Source: Chytridium lagenaria
Lineage: Eukaryota; Chytridiomycota; Chytridiomycetes; Chytridiales; Chytridiaceae
Assembly (NCBI GenBank): GCA_025449115.1
Contig: JAHLKC010000134.1
Coordinates: 51,051 to 115,050, forward strand
Direction: 5' to 3'
Length of the DNA stretch: 64,000 nucleotides
The notes below the pieces were generated by a model. The model was not told the origin of the DNA. It searched no databases and saw only the letters and a program-made list of their open reading frames with translations. The stretch's first letter is position 1. Each line of letters begins with the position of its first letter. The translations under genes and the position numbers were made by a program. Positions 23,665 through 36,620 of the stretch are shown here, piece after piece.

Positions 23665-25438
23665 CGACGACACTCACTATTTCCAATCGCAGATGAGACG
23701 ACTTGCACCATACCACGGGGGTCGTTGATAAAGTTGACGTCGTCAGAGTCGGACGAGATGAAGCGACCGAAACCGCAAATATGGACGTCACCAGAAAGGA
23801 AGCTCACGCGAACTCTGAAACGGGTCGCCAAGTCCTGGAGCTTGCGGACCATGGTGTTGCGCTCCTCAATCTAAATCATAATCAGTTTTCTGAGACGAGC
23901 CATGCAGGATCCAAATGATGAAAACTGAGACTAATGGCATACGTGGTTTGGGTGAGTCCATTCATCAAGCAAATCATCCTTCAGCTCTGAAATGAAAATT
24001 AGATTTAATCTTATTGGTGTAGGGTACCTGGCTGTCCAAAAGATCCAACAACGTGCTTTCCCACCGAGCTCTCCGCTACTCCCTGGAGAACCGGTGATTG
24101 AGAAAACAACTTGGCGAATCCAGCGCTGAGGCTCACAACACTCTTCTCAACGGTACGGAAGACACTCCGCACCTGAGTTTGAATAGTTGAGACTGTGTTG
24201 ATAACGGTCTCCGCCAGTTTCATGCGAGGGTAAACAACGGGAACACTCGCAACAACAAAAGAGATGCTTAATTGGGGTCCCAGACGCTTTGGCTCTCTCG
24301 AGCGTTGACTCCAGACGTGCCCAAATCACATGCCAGCACTCATCTGAGATCACCCTGTTCTCAGTGCGGGTGGAACGGTTGTCAATACCGACGAGCAAGG
24401 TGGACGGCCCAGCAAGCTTCACCCAGGAAAATCCGGCGGGGGCAGGGAAAACGGCCTGGGCCGGATCGTTTGCAGCATCAGCAAGGGACGTGTGCTGTTG
24501 GAAGAGGAGATAGAACCTGTAGGCGGACTCTCCCAGCGTTCTGCAAGACAGGAGACTCGCGGATGTAGTCTGGGTAGGATCCATATCCGTCGAGAATGTC
24601 GTGATCGTCGCAGATGAAGGTGTACGGAATGGTGGCGAGTGCTTTGGCGAACTCGGGTTCTTGCTAATATGCAAACTTAGAATATTCTATCGTAGGATTT
24701 GTTATACTTACAAAGTGGAAAGCATAGGCGAGGAGATAAAAGTCCGACAAAGCCTTTTCGCCCTCATAGGTCCATTGGACTTTGAATCGGTCATGAATGT
24801 CACGGGTCTGGAGCCATTCAGCGATCTGCGGGACGTCTTCAAAGATGTTGTGCGGGTTTCCATCGGCGTAAAGTTGATCACCGCCGCCGATTTGAATGTG
24901 GAAGGGCTCTTCCTGATGACGACGAAGAAGATCTTTCCACATGGGTTGAATGCCGCCCCATTCATTACCAGGGTCTTGGCATCATGGCCGAAAACCATTG
25001 CATGAGTAAAAAGCATCTATTATAAATGTAAGCAGTTACATACACAAAGAATGTAATTACCCTAGCATCACGATCAGACGGAGGAACGATGAACTCTTCC
25101 TTTCCGCGACCCTCCACTTGGTATCCAATTGTCCGGTTGGCACCAGTCAATGGCACCTTGATCATGTAACGAATAAAGTCAAAACGTCCATGAGAATCAA
25201 GTTTGGTTCCTTCGCTGGTCGTCTCTTTGCCATTGTCAAAGATCGTAAGCTTCTGTATGGGCTTTCCGATGGCTTGTAAGATCAAGACCGAGCCAGTCCA
25301 TTCCTTGTTCTGAATACCAGCAAAGCGAAGAAGATACCCAAGACCCTCAATCGGCCTGAAAGGATTCACCGAATGCGACTCTGCAGCGAGGTTAGGGTCA
25401 ACGATGAAGGGCGCTGGCTTGAAAGCTGGAGTGAGCAT
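23320..25438 (-). CDS. PhoD-like metallophosphatase (alkaline phosphatase D family), frame broken
   Basis: Fungal PhoD-like phosphodiesterase/phosphatase. Exons are 25061-25438, 24712-25016, 24028-24663, 23943-23986, 23678-23870 and 23320-23600. The start is MLTPAFKPAPFIVDPN. Metal-site motifs are visible: SCNGF (about 25000), HIQIGGGDQLYADG (about 24870-24910), ICDDHDILDGYGSY (about 24580-24620) and FLSGDVHICGFGRF (about 23755-23800), followed by SSAIGN. The C-terminal exon contains RLMNRRNWASLIIG. The intron after the SSAIGN exon holds 30 consecutive A. Frame changes cluster near 24960-25010 (about three within 60 nt), and single ones are seen near 24545 and 24245. No signal peptide is obvious. 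The substrate is not predictable. Confidence 0.8.
23632..23661 (+). repeat. Poly(A) tract, 30 A, in an intron of the PhoD-like gene
   Basis: Thirty consecutive A on the plus strand, read as poly(T) in the minus-strand transcript shortly after the donor site. This resembles the 26-A tract in the flippase intron. Confidence 0.9.
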
Positions 25439-25785
25439 GCTGTATAAGGATCAATACCGAAATTAAATTGGTTGCACGGCGTCAAAGCAAACTGTCCAAT
25501 ATAAAGAGAAAGTCGCAGCCCAGCCCATCTTGATAGTGGGGCTCGAATACTATCTCAGAGCTGTATGGACAGAACGACTGACCTTTCTCCTCCGATAGTT
25601 TTACGTTCAAATGAATCCAAGCGACGTGATGGGCTTTAAATTGGTCTGAATCTCTGGAACTATAACTCGTCAGAGCAGGTCCCGGATATTGAGGTACTAA
25701 TGGAATCCTCGAACACTTATTTTCGCTTTCAAAATGGCGCTTTTATTTACAAGACGAAAACAACGAACATAGCGTGGAGACCATA
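25439..25785. other. Intergenic, upstream of the PhoD-like gene
   Basis: Promoter region of the PhoD-like gene and 3' flank of the aldo-keto reductase. No further feature was recognised. Confidence 0.4.
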
Positions 25786-26957
25786 CTATTCTTCCTTGTC
25801 TTCCGAGAACACATCAATGCCCCACATGTCTTTTGGAGTTCAAAAACCTCACGGACGTGGACTTATACAAGTTGCTCAACGCCTTCATCAAATAATATTT
25901 AGCGTGTGAGTCAAACATTAAAAAATAAATACCTCAAAATCTTCGTTATCCAAAGTAAACGTCTGAATATTTGACTTAATGCGATCTTCATGCACCGATT
26001 TGGCGATAACTTGAGTTGACCTCTGCAAGCCCCAGGAAAGCAAAACTTGACCCCCGGTTTTTTCGTACTTTTTTGCGAGGCTCACAACAAGTGGATCTTT
26101 CAGCAAATTCGGATCGCGACTTCCGCCAAGTGGCGAATATGCGGCCACCTGGATATTCTCGTTCTTGCAAAATTCGAGCAATTCATGCTGTGGCAAATAT
26201 GGGTGCAGCTCGACCTAAACCAACCATTAGTGTTATTGTTTCTGGTTATTATAAAAATCTGACCTGATTCACAACGGGACGAATCCTGCATGAGCGAAGA
26301 ATAGTCTTGGAGCTTCGAGATGTTGAAGTTACTAACTCCGATCGACCTCGTAAGACCACGGTCAACTAGAGTTTCCATCTCTCGCCAAGTGTCTTCAAGT
26401 GGCACTTCCTCCACAATGACATTGCCATTCTCGTCTAACGCCTTCTCCCCGTCTCCACGATTTTTAAACGCCACTAAAACAACAGTCAATGCAGTTGAAA
26501 ACTATCAAGCGAACATACCGGGCCAATGCATCAAAAAGAGGTCCAAGTAATCCAACCCCAAGTCCTTCAAAGAGGTCTCAAACCCTGGGAAGACATCCGA
26601 AGGTCGATGAAAGGTTTGGTCCAGTTTTGAAGTGACAAAAACATCGTTACGCGAAACAACGCCTTTCTCAATAAGCTCCTTGAGCGCCTTTCCTATGTCC
26701 TTCTCGTTCTTGTCTGTAGAAAGTGTAAGTATGTGCGAAACGAGAATTGGTTTTCTCACAATCGTAGGCGCAGTCGATATGGCGATACCCGGAATCAATG
26801 GCGAACTTGACTGCTCCTCCAACGAGCTCAGGCGCCGACTTCCCTGCAACTAGATGAGCCTTCAATGGCAATAACAAAGTTGACACGCACAAGTTCCCAA
26901 CGCAATACCGGGGATGCGCATCCCGTTGTTCAATTCGTAGTAGATGTGAGAGGCCAT
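25786..26957 (-). CDS. Aldo-keto reductase (aldose reductase-like), NAD(P)H-dependent
   Basis: Cytosolic carbonyl reductase of the AKR superfamily. It starts [22 protein letters not shown] at 26957. Short introns join LGT|WKSAPELV, AYD|YKNEKDIG, MHWP|VAFKNR and, later, VVNQ|VELHPY. The catalytic tetrad is visible: Asp in [13 protein letters not shown], Tyr at the end of that motif, Lys in VFVTSKL and His in LFLMHWP. Family signatures [13 protein letters not shown] and the cofactor-loop region [18 protein letters not shown] follow. The C-terminus ends [15 protein letters not shown] before TAG. Two small indels disturb the frame, near 26308 (after ISKL) and near 25840 (an extra A before PKDMWG). 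About 320 residues, typical of the family. Confidence 0.85.
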
Positions 26958-27349
26958 GATGCTGTTGAATAAACTTACTACTTAGCCCCCAACTCTTTAT
27001 TTTCTCCTATTTATATGAAAATTCAGGTGGCGGAAGCTTCCATCAATAGGGAGACGTGCGTTGAAGTCATCCTGCTACGCGACTTGAAAAATTTGAAAAA
27101 GAAAAAATCCAAGCACAAAGGGCGGACATTGCTTGGAACTAAAAGGAACGGAGGAGACGGTGCATGTTGTAGAACGGTTGTAGACGAGGACATCGTATCG
27201 GTAATCAGGTGGGGGGCATCGTACGTTATGGAGAGACTGTCTATGCAGGACCATTTTCAAGCTCGTCTCACTGCTGTTAGTTTAGAATGTTAACTTAAAT
27301 CCTCTAGAACTTCGCATAGCATTTTAAGCCAAGTTGCATTCGTCGAGTC
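26958..27349. promoter_or_regulatory. Divergent intergenic region (aldo-keto reductase / Acinus-like)
   Basis: About 390 bp between two divergently transcribed starts; it must contain both promoters. No individual motif is claimed. Confidence 0.4.
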
Positions 27350-30189
27350 ATGGACATTTACTCTCTCAAAGTCGCTGAGCTCCGAGATGAGCTCAATCGG
27401 CGAAACATTGACACCAAGACTCTTAGGGTGAAAAAGGATTTGATTTCAAAGCTTGAAGAGGCCATCCGAGCTGAGGGGAAGGATCCTGCTACCTATTCTC
27501 TGGAGGGGACTAGAAAGGGGAACGCTGCCGATGATTCAGACGCTGAAGAGGAACCTGAAGTGGTTGAACCAAAGACCCCTGCGAGAGGTTCTCGGGCAAG
27601 AGCTGCAAAGACGCCGGTATCGACAAAGAAGACGCCTAGGGGAAGACCTGCGAAGGCCAAGAACTCTTCTCAGATTTCGGAAGAGCCTGAAGAGGAAAGT
27701 GAAGCTCCTGTTGTGGATGAGAAGGAAAGTACTCCGGATGAGGTGGCAGTCTCGACCCGGAAGACGCCTGGAAAGGCGCGACCTCGGGGAAAGAAGGAGT
27801 CATCCATGATTCCGGAAGAGACTGAAGAGGCAAATCAGGAACCCGTTATTGAGGAGACGGAGGATGCGCTGGATGAAGTTAAAGCATCACCGAAAAGAGG
27901 CAGACGAGGACAGGCTAAAGAACCCACGTCGGACCTGGAGGATGCGAAGGCCATCCCCAAGACTCCATCTAGACGTTCTCGACGAGGTGCTAAGTCTCCT
28001 GAGCCAGAAGAAGAACCTCTTGGTCTTGAACTGGCCAGGGATGAGGATGTGGACAAAAGCGAGAGGTCACCTTCGAGATCCCCATCGAGGGCAAAGAGTC
28101 CGGAAAAAGCGGTTGCCGTTCCCAAGAGCCCGTCCAAATCCCCTATCCCCGAAACTATTGCCCCGTTACCGAAAATCCCATCAAAGTCTCCAGCTCCGAA
28201 GAGCCCGTCCAAATCTCCTGCCCCGGAAACACTCGCACCGCCAAAGAGTCCATCCAAGTCTCCGGAACGTGAAAGTTTGGCACCACCCCCTAAAAGTCCC
28301 TCCAAGTCTCCCGCTCGCGAGGCGCTTGCGCCAAAATCCCCCGAAAAGTCACCGATGAGGGATGTCACTCCAACGTCCCCATCAAAGTTCCCCAAAGATA
28401 GTCTGGCGCCACCAAACTCTGAAGATAAGCGTTCCCCGAAATCACCCTCGAGACAGCCGTCAAAGAGCCCGTCAAGATCTCGTGGGACGTCGCCGATGAA
28501 GGAAGTTACCCCGACGTTGTCTGAAAAGAGGAAGCCGGAGGAGACACAGATAAATCTGAGTCCGAAGAAGGTAAAGACGGACGATGGTAGTGAAGGGAAG
28601 CTTTTTGAGAAACCTAGCATAGGCGAAAATGAGAATGAGAATGGAGAGCGCACGGTGGAGGAGAAAGGAAATGTGGCCAATATACTTAAGCGGAAACGTA
28701 TGTTTTCTGGGGCTAAGTTTATTTATCTTCTTTACTTGTTTTTAATTTCTTCGGCTATTTTCTTTTGGGTGACTGAATACCTTTTCTTAATATTCCGTGA
28801 TATCTTAATTTTTGTTTGCGTTATTTTTTTTTGCAGTGGCTGCGGCACAGAAGAGTAATGAGAATGCCGCAAATGAGAAAAAGTTAAGGACCGAAGCTAA
28901 AGATGTATGTTAAGCCTGCTATGATTATTACCATGCTTACTATTTCACAGGCGTCTGGATTAAAGGTATCAACTGCTCAGACAGCCGGTGTGTCGAAAGC
29001 CCCTGGGACTGCCACCAGCAATACGGTGCCAACGCCTAACAGCGCGTCCACTCCAAATCTTGGAGGTGGGATTTATTCTAGTTTTTGGAGCTGACTTTTT
29101 GTTTTGTTCCTAGACCCAAATCATCCCCAACCCCGACTATTTTAGTGCGAAATCTGGTGAGACCTTTGAATGAGAAGGCTCTACAGGCCAAGTTAGGTGA
29201 AGCGGGAGAGTTGAAGAAGTTTTGGATTGACAAAATTAAGACTCACTTTTACGCGACTGTAAGATCTATCTCTTTGCCTTGTATGGAGTTTATATTCAGT
29301 ATTGACCGTAGTTTAGTTTGATTCCGTTGACGCAGCTGCGAAAGCAAGGCAAGAGTTTGATGGCATCCAATATCCACCCGATATTGGCCGTATTGTTGCC
29401 GCCTTTTTTATCGACACCGAGGAAGCGGAAAACCACATTGCCGACCACGAAGCTAAGAACCCTTCCCGTATCCCACGTGCCGTCAACATGGCCCCCACAC
29501 CTGTTCCGTTTGCGCCTAGGAACCAGCTTGACCGGGTGTCACCCAATTCCATTATACCACCCCCGTCGTCTGGTAGCTCTCTGTCGTTTGTAGGAAGATC
29601 GGCGACGATTAAACCTAATGCGGCGTTTCGGGATGCTGTCAATGGGCGGTTGCTTCGACAACTGCGGCTGTGCAGGAGGTGGCGCCGTACACGCCACCGC
29701 CTACGGTTGATGTGGATAAACTGTATTTGAAGACTAAGACTAGCCCGCAATTGTATTTTAGACCGTTGACGGATGAGGAGATTGAGGGGCGGGGGCTTTT
29801 ATTTGTTGATGCGGAGGTGGAGGTGAAGTTGGGTGGAGGTGAGAAGACGGTTATCGCGCCGCCGATGCACCCGGATCGGATGAGGTTGCAGGATGTGGGG
29901 TTTAAGGATGAGTTTGGGAGAGATGATTTTGGGAGGAGTGTTGGGAGGGATATGGGGAGAGGAGGGTTTGGGAGAGATATGGGGAGAGATTGGGGGAGGG
30001 GTGGTGGGGGAAGGGGTGGAGGAGGAAGGGCGGATGGCGCCGATAGTATGGTAATTATAATTTTTCTTTCTATGTTTCCTTTTTGGTTGCCTTTCTCTTG
30101 ACATTTTCTTTATTAACTTCATGAAATAGGTGATTGCCCCGCTCATAATGTTTTGTTACAGGTTCTCTGTTATCAGCCGTTACTTATAA
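27350..30189 (+). CDS. Acinus-like protein: SAP domain, SPSKSP repeats, RRM-like domain, RSB motif
   Basis: Acinus is a nuclear splicing/exon-junction (ASAP/PSAP complex) factor. The first exon (27350-28697) opens with a SAP DNA-binding domain, YSLKVAELRDELNRRNIDT, then a basic AT-hook-like region and a long Ser-Pro-Lys array (KSPSKSPAPETLAPPKSPSK and similar). Exons 28837-28904, 28951-29065, 29114-29258 and from 29317 follow. The RRM-like domain reads TILVRNLVRPLNEKALQAKL and KKFWIDKIKTHFYAT, as in human Acinus. The RSB motif that binds RNPS1 is LYLKTKTSPQLYFRPLTDEE (about 29725-29785). The tail is an RGG/GRD-rich stretch. A frame shift occurs near 29636. A last intron (30051-30129) leads to TAA at 30187. 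Good family match from N- to C-terminus. Confidence 0.85.
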
Positions 30190-32083
30190 GAAATCTCTTT
30201 CTAATATTCAATGTTTGTTTAGCCCCGTAGCCCAAATTATTTCCTATTCTTCCTTTCCTTTTCTTTTGTTTTTCTTTTCCTTGCGTAGGCTCGCATTGAT
30301 TCTTTTTTCTTTTTTTTCTGCTTATCTTTTTTTTTTATTTCGTTGAGATACTCTTCCTTTGATTATTTGGGTTTCGTGGTGGTTTTGTGATATTTGTCTT
30401 GGATGAGGAGACGGTTTGTTTGCTTTTTTTTTGCTTTGTTTTTTGTTTGTGGTTGCTGGAGGTACGGGTCTTTGAGACTAAATAAACGGGTTTGCTTTGA
30501 AGGTGGTGCCGTTTTTTGTTTTTTTTCTTTCTGGAGGACTATGAGGTTAAGGGCGGTTTTGTGCTAAATACATTTCAAGTAGTCTTTGATGATGGTAAAT
30601 GATTTATATCGAGCCAAAAAGTGGGTGGTTAAAGAAATCAAAAATTGAAAATGGCTTTTGGGGTTTTGTTTTAAAAGATAGGCATAATTGCCCGAACACG
30701 ATCTTTTTAAAGGCCTTTTCCTTTCATTAAGATCTCATATCATCATTTCTGGACACAACTTTTCTTAATGCGATCATGGTTGAAATAAAGCACGTTTAGA
30801 AGGCCCGCGTGAGTGTTGCAATGCCCTATTTACTTGACGTCGCTGCCGTACAGCCGAAGTGCCCTCTTGCTAGAGAATAGGAAGAGACAGAAGTGTTCTC
30901 TATGCTACGAGTTGACACCTGTGCATACACCGTCGCCCGCTCCAGTTGATATATTCTATCGCCCTCTTTCAGTAGATATTACTGAAAACGAAAATGAAAC
31001 CTGATGACGATGCCAAAAAATCCTCTGAATATCAAGAGCTTGTTTCTCTCCGAAACATTCCACACTCTATCAGCTCACCCATGACTAAAACTTCTCCAAC
31101 ATTTCCTTTATCTGCGATACAAATATAAAGGGTAAGGGCCATTCAGACTTTAGAATTAGTGTTATGCACATTCCATGTAAAACAGGCACCGGATCAGACC
31201 ATAGCATTTCATGTTCGAAATGCTGCTCTGACCTATGCTAATTATGTACGTATTCAGCTGGCTGGAATATCGTAACAAGCACAAGAATAAAGGCTGTGGT
31301 TTGTGTAAGTGTTTATGTGGTAAGAAGCGTATTTTTATAAATATTTAATTAATATTATATATTTTACATGCACAGTAATTTGATACATGCACAATAAATA
31401 TTTAATTTAATTTGATGTCTCGAGTCCCGAGGCCCGAGGTCCGACCTCGCTTGTCCCTCCATCCATACATGCATATTATTACAGATTACAGGCAGGCTAG
31501 GCTGTTGGTTTGTTTGAGCCTTCGGGGGCGTAATAAAATGTTTTTGATTTCATTTCTTTGGTAATTTTTTTTGTTCTTCTTTTCTTTTTTGTTGGTTCCA
31601 GTCAATATTTCAATAGTTATTCAAGCCTTCAGTAAATAGGAATTGTCATAAATAGGCTTCCCCTTTGACCTTCCCCCTGCTCCGTTGTTTCATTTAAATA
31701 TCAGCGACGATAAGCCCCACCCCCTGGCAGCTTACTGACTGCTCATTGACTGCCCACCCGTCAATCCTGTCAACCTTCCACGCAAACTGCAAGTTCATTA
31801 ATAATATAGGTAGGTACCAGAGGTACTCACTCATCCATACCTGTCTAATAACGATATCAGCGCAACAGCCTCATCAAAGCATCACCAAGTTTGAAGCGTA
31901 CCCTGAACCCTTCAAATCCTCTCATCTTTAATTCATCTCATTATTTATCTTGCTTGACTCGACTCTTGAGGATTTATCTTTCGACTTTTGATTGGGCATC
32001 AGTCTATTATTACACTACTGCTCTTCTCCACTGCTTTTCTCAACTGAAAAACATCACCACTCAGCACTACACAACTATCCATC
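30190..32083. other. Long intergenic region upstream of the ABC transporter
   Basis: Nearly 1.9 kb without a supported gene. It is T-rich at 30190-30550 (3' flank) and AT-rich at 31320-31420, with a GC-rich stretch of repeated CCCGAGG-like words at about 31420-31450. The last ~350 bp are probably the ABC transporter promoter and 5' UTR. Confidence 0.5.
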
Positions 32084-35000
32084 ATGGCATCAACCTTGAA
32101 TCCTTCATCTCCCGTTGCTCCTCCCCGCACATCACTCCCTCCTCCATCCGAACGAGCCGACGAAAAGAATGAAATCACTCCTCCCGTCACAAACCACGCA
32201 TCCATCCACATTCCTCTATCCGTATCTTCCTCCTCAGGAGCGCCTCTCACCTTCTCTGACATTGGCTACAAGATCCCAACAACTCTGGAAAGGTCCTCCT
32301 TTCTGGTGTCACGGGTCAAGTCCAACCCGGAACTATGATGGCTGTCATGGGTCCATCAGGCGCTGGTAAAAGTACCTTTTTGGATGTCATGGCTAGAAGG
32401 AGATTGAATGGCGCGTCAGGCAAGATTTGTCTCGGTGATGAAGAGATTGCTACTGCTGAGGAGATGGGTGGTGTTGCATCTTACGTTGAGCAAAGGGACG
32501 ATCTTTTGGGCGTTCTCACTGTCCGTGAGTCTATTGCTTATGCTGCTCGCCTGAGGTAATTATCATGGCCAAATCACCCGCACGGCATTGCCCATGACTG
32601 AAGGGTGGCCACTGCTCTACTATCCCGAAGGGAACTTCAAATAGATCTCCTTTATTTATTATTTTATCTACTCATTTTCGCCCCAACCTTGTTTTTTATT
32701 TAAGGTTTTATTTATTTTTTCGTCCGAAAGGAGAATATTAATTCTTTACCTTCTATTTCATGTTATCACTTTTTGGGCGGCCTTACTTTATACTTATGAA
32801 CCACTTTTATTCTTACCACATTACTTTTCTTGCCATCATAGGCTTCCCACTGAACCCGTGAGTCCATTCGTCAAAGAGTCGACACAGTAAGTTGTTTTTC
32901 ACTTACCCATTTGTCTTCGCTCCAATCTAACAGCCCATTGCTTTTTTATTATAGATTATCACCTCACTCGGTCTCACCCGCTGCGCCAACCAAATCCTTG
33001 GTAACCCTATCCAAAAGGGTGTTTCTGGTGGTCAGAAGCGTAGAGTCACGATTGGAATGTCACTGGTGACTTACCCTAAGGTCTTGTTCTTGGATGAACC
33101 GACTTCAGGGTTGGATGCGACCACTAGTCGCGAGGTTATGGGAGCTAGTGAGTTTTTTGATCCGTCATTCTTTTTGCTTTTACGTGTCTAATCATGATTC
33201 TCCTTTTTTGCAGTTGCTCGTATTGCTCAAGAGCAGGGAATGATTGTTATTGGTGAGTTTTGCGTTCTCCTTTTCCAGTTCATTACAATTATACTAAACT
33301 GTACGCATAGCTACGATCCATCAACCTAACTTTGAGACCTTGTCCTTGTTTTCCTCTATCCTTATCCTTGCGGAAGGAAAGGTCATGTACAACGGTGATC
33401 TTAAGGAAATGGACGCCTACGTAAGTCTCTCTTTCCCATCTCACCGACGTCATTCACTCCACACTCACATATTTTCCAGTTTGAAGCTTACGGCACCCCG
33501 ATTCCCCGTTTCGTCAATCCCTCGGACCACGCCATCGATTTGATCAACACTGACTTTGACGCTCCTGATAAACCCACCACCCACGTTGAAACGCTCTCCC
33601 TCTTTTACCGTCGACACGCGGATGCTAAGGATAACTATATCCGCAGCTGCGTCGGCATGGCGAAAGAGATGGACGTGAAAGGGGATGGCTTGAATGGCTT
33701 TGGGAGGTTTATGAGACATACCATGATTTTGAGTGAAAGAATGGCGCTGAGTTATGTAAGAAACTTATTGGCATATGGTATGTTTCAAGTTCCCTTCAGC
33801 TTTCTTTTGTTTCTTTCCTTTTATGTTTCAGTCTTTCTTTGATTTCGGATTTATTGGTTGACCTTTTTTGGGCGCTAAGGTGTTCGTGTGGGTATGTACC
33901 TTGGCATGGGTATCATGATGGCGACTATCTGGGTTCGTCTCGGAACCAAGGATTCCACCATCAACGATCGCATGTCCGTCCACTTTTTCTCTGTAAGTTC
34001 TTTCTCACATCCAGCTATGGTTATTTTCTTCCACTAATTACGTCATCTAGGTGGCCTTTTTGAGTTTTATGTCCGTCGCAGGAATTCCAGCGTAAGCTCC
34101 CCGGCCCATCCCTTCAGTCACATCAACCACTATCTTACCTTTTCTTCCATAGTTTCCTTGAAGAACGCTCCGTTTTTGTTCGTGAAAAGCATAACGGGTT
34201 ATGTACGTTTGTCTTTTTTGTAGGTTTCAACTCGCTAACATGGTTATAGACAAGGCCGGTCCATACGCTCTCGCAAACTCGCTCGTTAATATTCCCTTTT
34301 TGTTCCTTTGCGCGTTCCTGTTCACGGCTATCGCCTACTGGGCAATCGGTATATATTCATTTTTCTCTTTCCAGTTCTCTCCATTATCAAACTAACATAA
34401 CTGTTTTCAAGGTCTTAACGGCACCGCCTCCGCCTTTTTCCGTTTCCTCGGTTTCCTTTTCCTCGCCATTTACAGTACGTCATCACCGTGTCCCTCTATC
34501 TTATAACCTTTCTTTTCTACAGCCGCTGAAAGTCAAACCGTTCTCATCTCTGCACTCATTCCCATTTTCATCGCCGCCCTTGCGATTGGTGCCTTTATGA
34601 ACGGTTTCTGGATGTGCGTCCAGGGCTATTTCATGTAAGACCTTTTTCCCTCTTCTTCTCATCTGTGTTGACGAAATTTGTATGTAGTAAGGCGATTTCG
34701 TTGCCGAGATTCTGGTACTACAGCTTTCATTTTATGGATTATCAGCGGTACGCGTTTGAGTTGTTGGCCAATAATGATCTTCGTGGTGTAAGTACCAACA
34801 AAAAACAAACGGGTCTCTTTGAATAATGGAATTGACGCCTTCTTCTTGGACAGTTGAACTTTGATTGCGCGCCAAACCCTGCGTTGAATGGAACGTGTCA
34901 ATGCGCGTATCCGTCGTCGTTGGGACCGGATGCTTGTACGGTTTCTGGAGATGATGTGTTGCAGGTAACATTTCCCAACCCCAGCGAATTTTTTTTTGTT

Positions 35001-35206
35001 GAAACTTGTGTTGTTTTTTTTGTAGTATTTGGACATCAAGTGGATTAGTTTGGGACATTGGTCGGCGATTTTGATTGCGATTGGAGTGATTTATAGGATT
35101 TTGTGAGTAGTCTTTTTTTTTTCTGGCGTTTTGATGAGGGAGTGTGATGGGATATTGATTGTGGTTTGGTTGTAGGTTCTATATTGTGCTTGCGAGGTCA
35201 AAGTGA
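32084..35206 (+). CDS. ABCG-subfamily half-transporter (White/WBC type)
   Basis: ATP-driven exporter with the nucleotide-binding domain first and six transmembrane helices after. It starts MASTLNPSSPVAPPRT. Walker A is GPSGAGKST (about 32350). Next come the Q-loop region SYVEQRDDLLGVLTVRE, the signature VSGGQKRRVTIG, Walker B VLFLDEPTSGLDATTS and the H-loop ATIHQPN. The membrane domain (from about 33730) includes VREKHNG, typical of ABCG, and a large Cys-containing external loop CAPNPALNGTCQC before the last helix. It ends FYIVLARSK with TGA at 35204. More than ten small introns interrupt the gene; the first (32556 to about 32841) is the longest. One missing base near 32275 shifts the frame before VLLSGVTG. 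About 640 residues, as a half-size transporter; it must dimerise. Substrate unknown; lipid, sterol or drug export are options. Confidence 0.9.
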
Positions 35207-36620
35207 GGAGTGATTTGAGAGTGTTCCGTATACTTTCGAGGTTATCGTGAGAGGAGATGTGGAGGTTCCATATTGTCAGCAAGCGAGAGATGACGTGTGC
35301 GGAGGCGTGTTGCGGGGTTTTTGTTTTTGTTTGCGGACTCCGCAATTACTGTGTGTGGTGTTTTCTTTTGTTGTAGACGCTCCGATACCCTTTTTCGTTT
35401 AGGATATCAGGGAGAGCTACCCGTTTTTTTCCTTTAATTTTTTGCGGGCGGGTTTTTAATGTTTTATTCGGTGGCCCCCGTTTTTTTTAAATGTTTATTC
35501 CACCTTTGTTTGGCAGATGTTTGCCTATACTTTGGTTTATTAGTACCCTTTTTTCGTTTTATTTCCTTTTCTTTGATGCCCGCTTTTTTTTTTTTTATTA
35601 TGCCCCGTCCCGGTTGGGATTTTCTGGTACCTTTTCTTTCCCTTTTTGTTGTTTCATTTTCGGGTCCTTTTTTTTGTTTTTGTACACTTTTTAATATACT
35701 TTTGAATGTGGATGCCAAAGCATTTGTTTTGTTTATTGCTGCGTGATAAACGTGTGATAAACGAGAGAGGTAGGATATTGGAGAAATGCCAGTGCTGTTG
35801 TGATAAAGGTGCGTTTCGATGTAAGTTGGTAGTGTTTTTCTTGTAGTATATTAGGTTTGAGAATACCATTTTTTATATCTATGGGTCGACAAGGTTGTTC
35901 ATAGTTTTTCAAAGCTCAGTATGGCCGTCCGTCAACGAAGAAACTTGATGAGATTCGATGTAATCGCAAAACATGACTGATGCAATGATATAAAATACTA
36001 TAAAAACATTTCGTAAAGAAGAATACGAAATACTGAAATGATGAATATTTTTTAAATCCATTTGGAGTTAACGATATGTTTAGCTTTACCAGATATCTTT
36101 CTGTATCGGAAACATCATCCTCCAATATCCTTACGTCGAACCCTATATGCTATATTCACCGCCTCTCCGACGTTCAACCTTTAATCGGTCTAGCGATTCC
36201 TGGAATGACGCGGTGGTGCTAACAAGATGGCGCGCTTGACTAAGGTTTCTTCCCATTTTTTTTTCTTCTCTTTTTAGGCTCAATACTTTGAATAAAGTCT
36301 TTATTTGTTTGATGCATTCAACAATTTAAGCTGCTTTGTGGATGTGTGATGACAGTTGGACGATTGTGTGGTAAGACTATCGTATACTTTCCAATAGGCT
36401 AGAGATAGTAAGGAATTTAGGAAATTGTGGCATGAAGAATCATAACGGCGAAAAACACACATGTTAAACGAATACGGATAAGCGTTTTTTGTTATTTTTT
36501 GCTTGAAAATATTACATTGAATGAACAAGAAACGAAAACATGTAACAGAAGATGCGACCAACGAAAAAAGGAAAAGGATGCGTTCATGCCAAGAAAAAGA
36601 AAAAAAAGGGAACGATCGAA
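35207..36620. other. Intergenic, T-rich
   Basis: About 1.4 kb between convergent genes. Strongly T-rich sequence (35360-35720) gives long but compositionally trivial open frames. Nothing coding is supported. Confidence 0.5.

Noticed and set aside
27835..28680. 281-codon open frame antisense to the Acinus-like gene
   Set aside because: It is the shadow of the SPSKSP repeat region; its Gly/Asp/Leu repeats mirror the sense repeats.
31420..31520. Possible tRNA or structured RNA in a GC-rich patch
   Set aside because: No cloverleaf with a GTTCRA arm could be folded by eye; only short repeated CCCGAGG words.
35459..35746. Phe-rich 95-codon frame
   Set aside because: It comes from a T-rich tract; composition alone explains the open frame.
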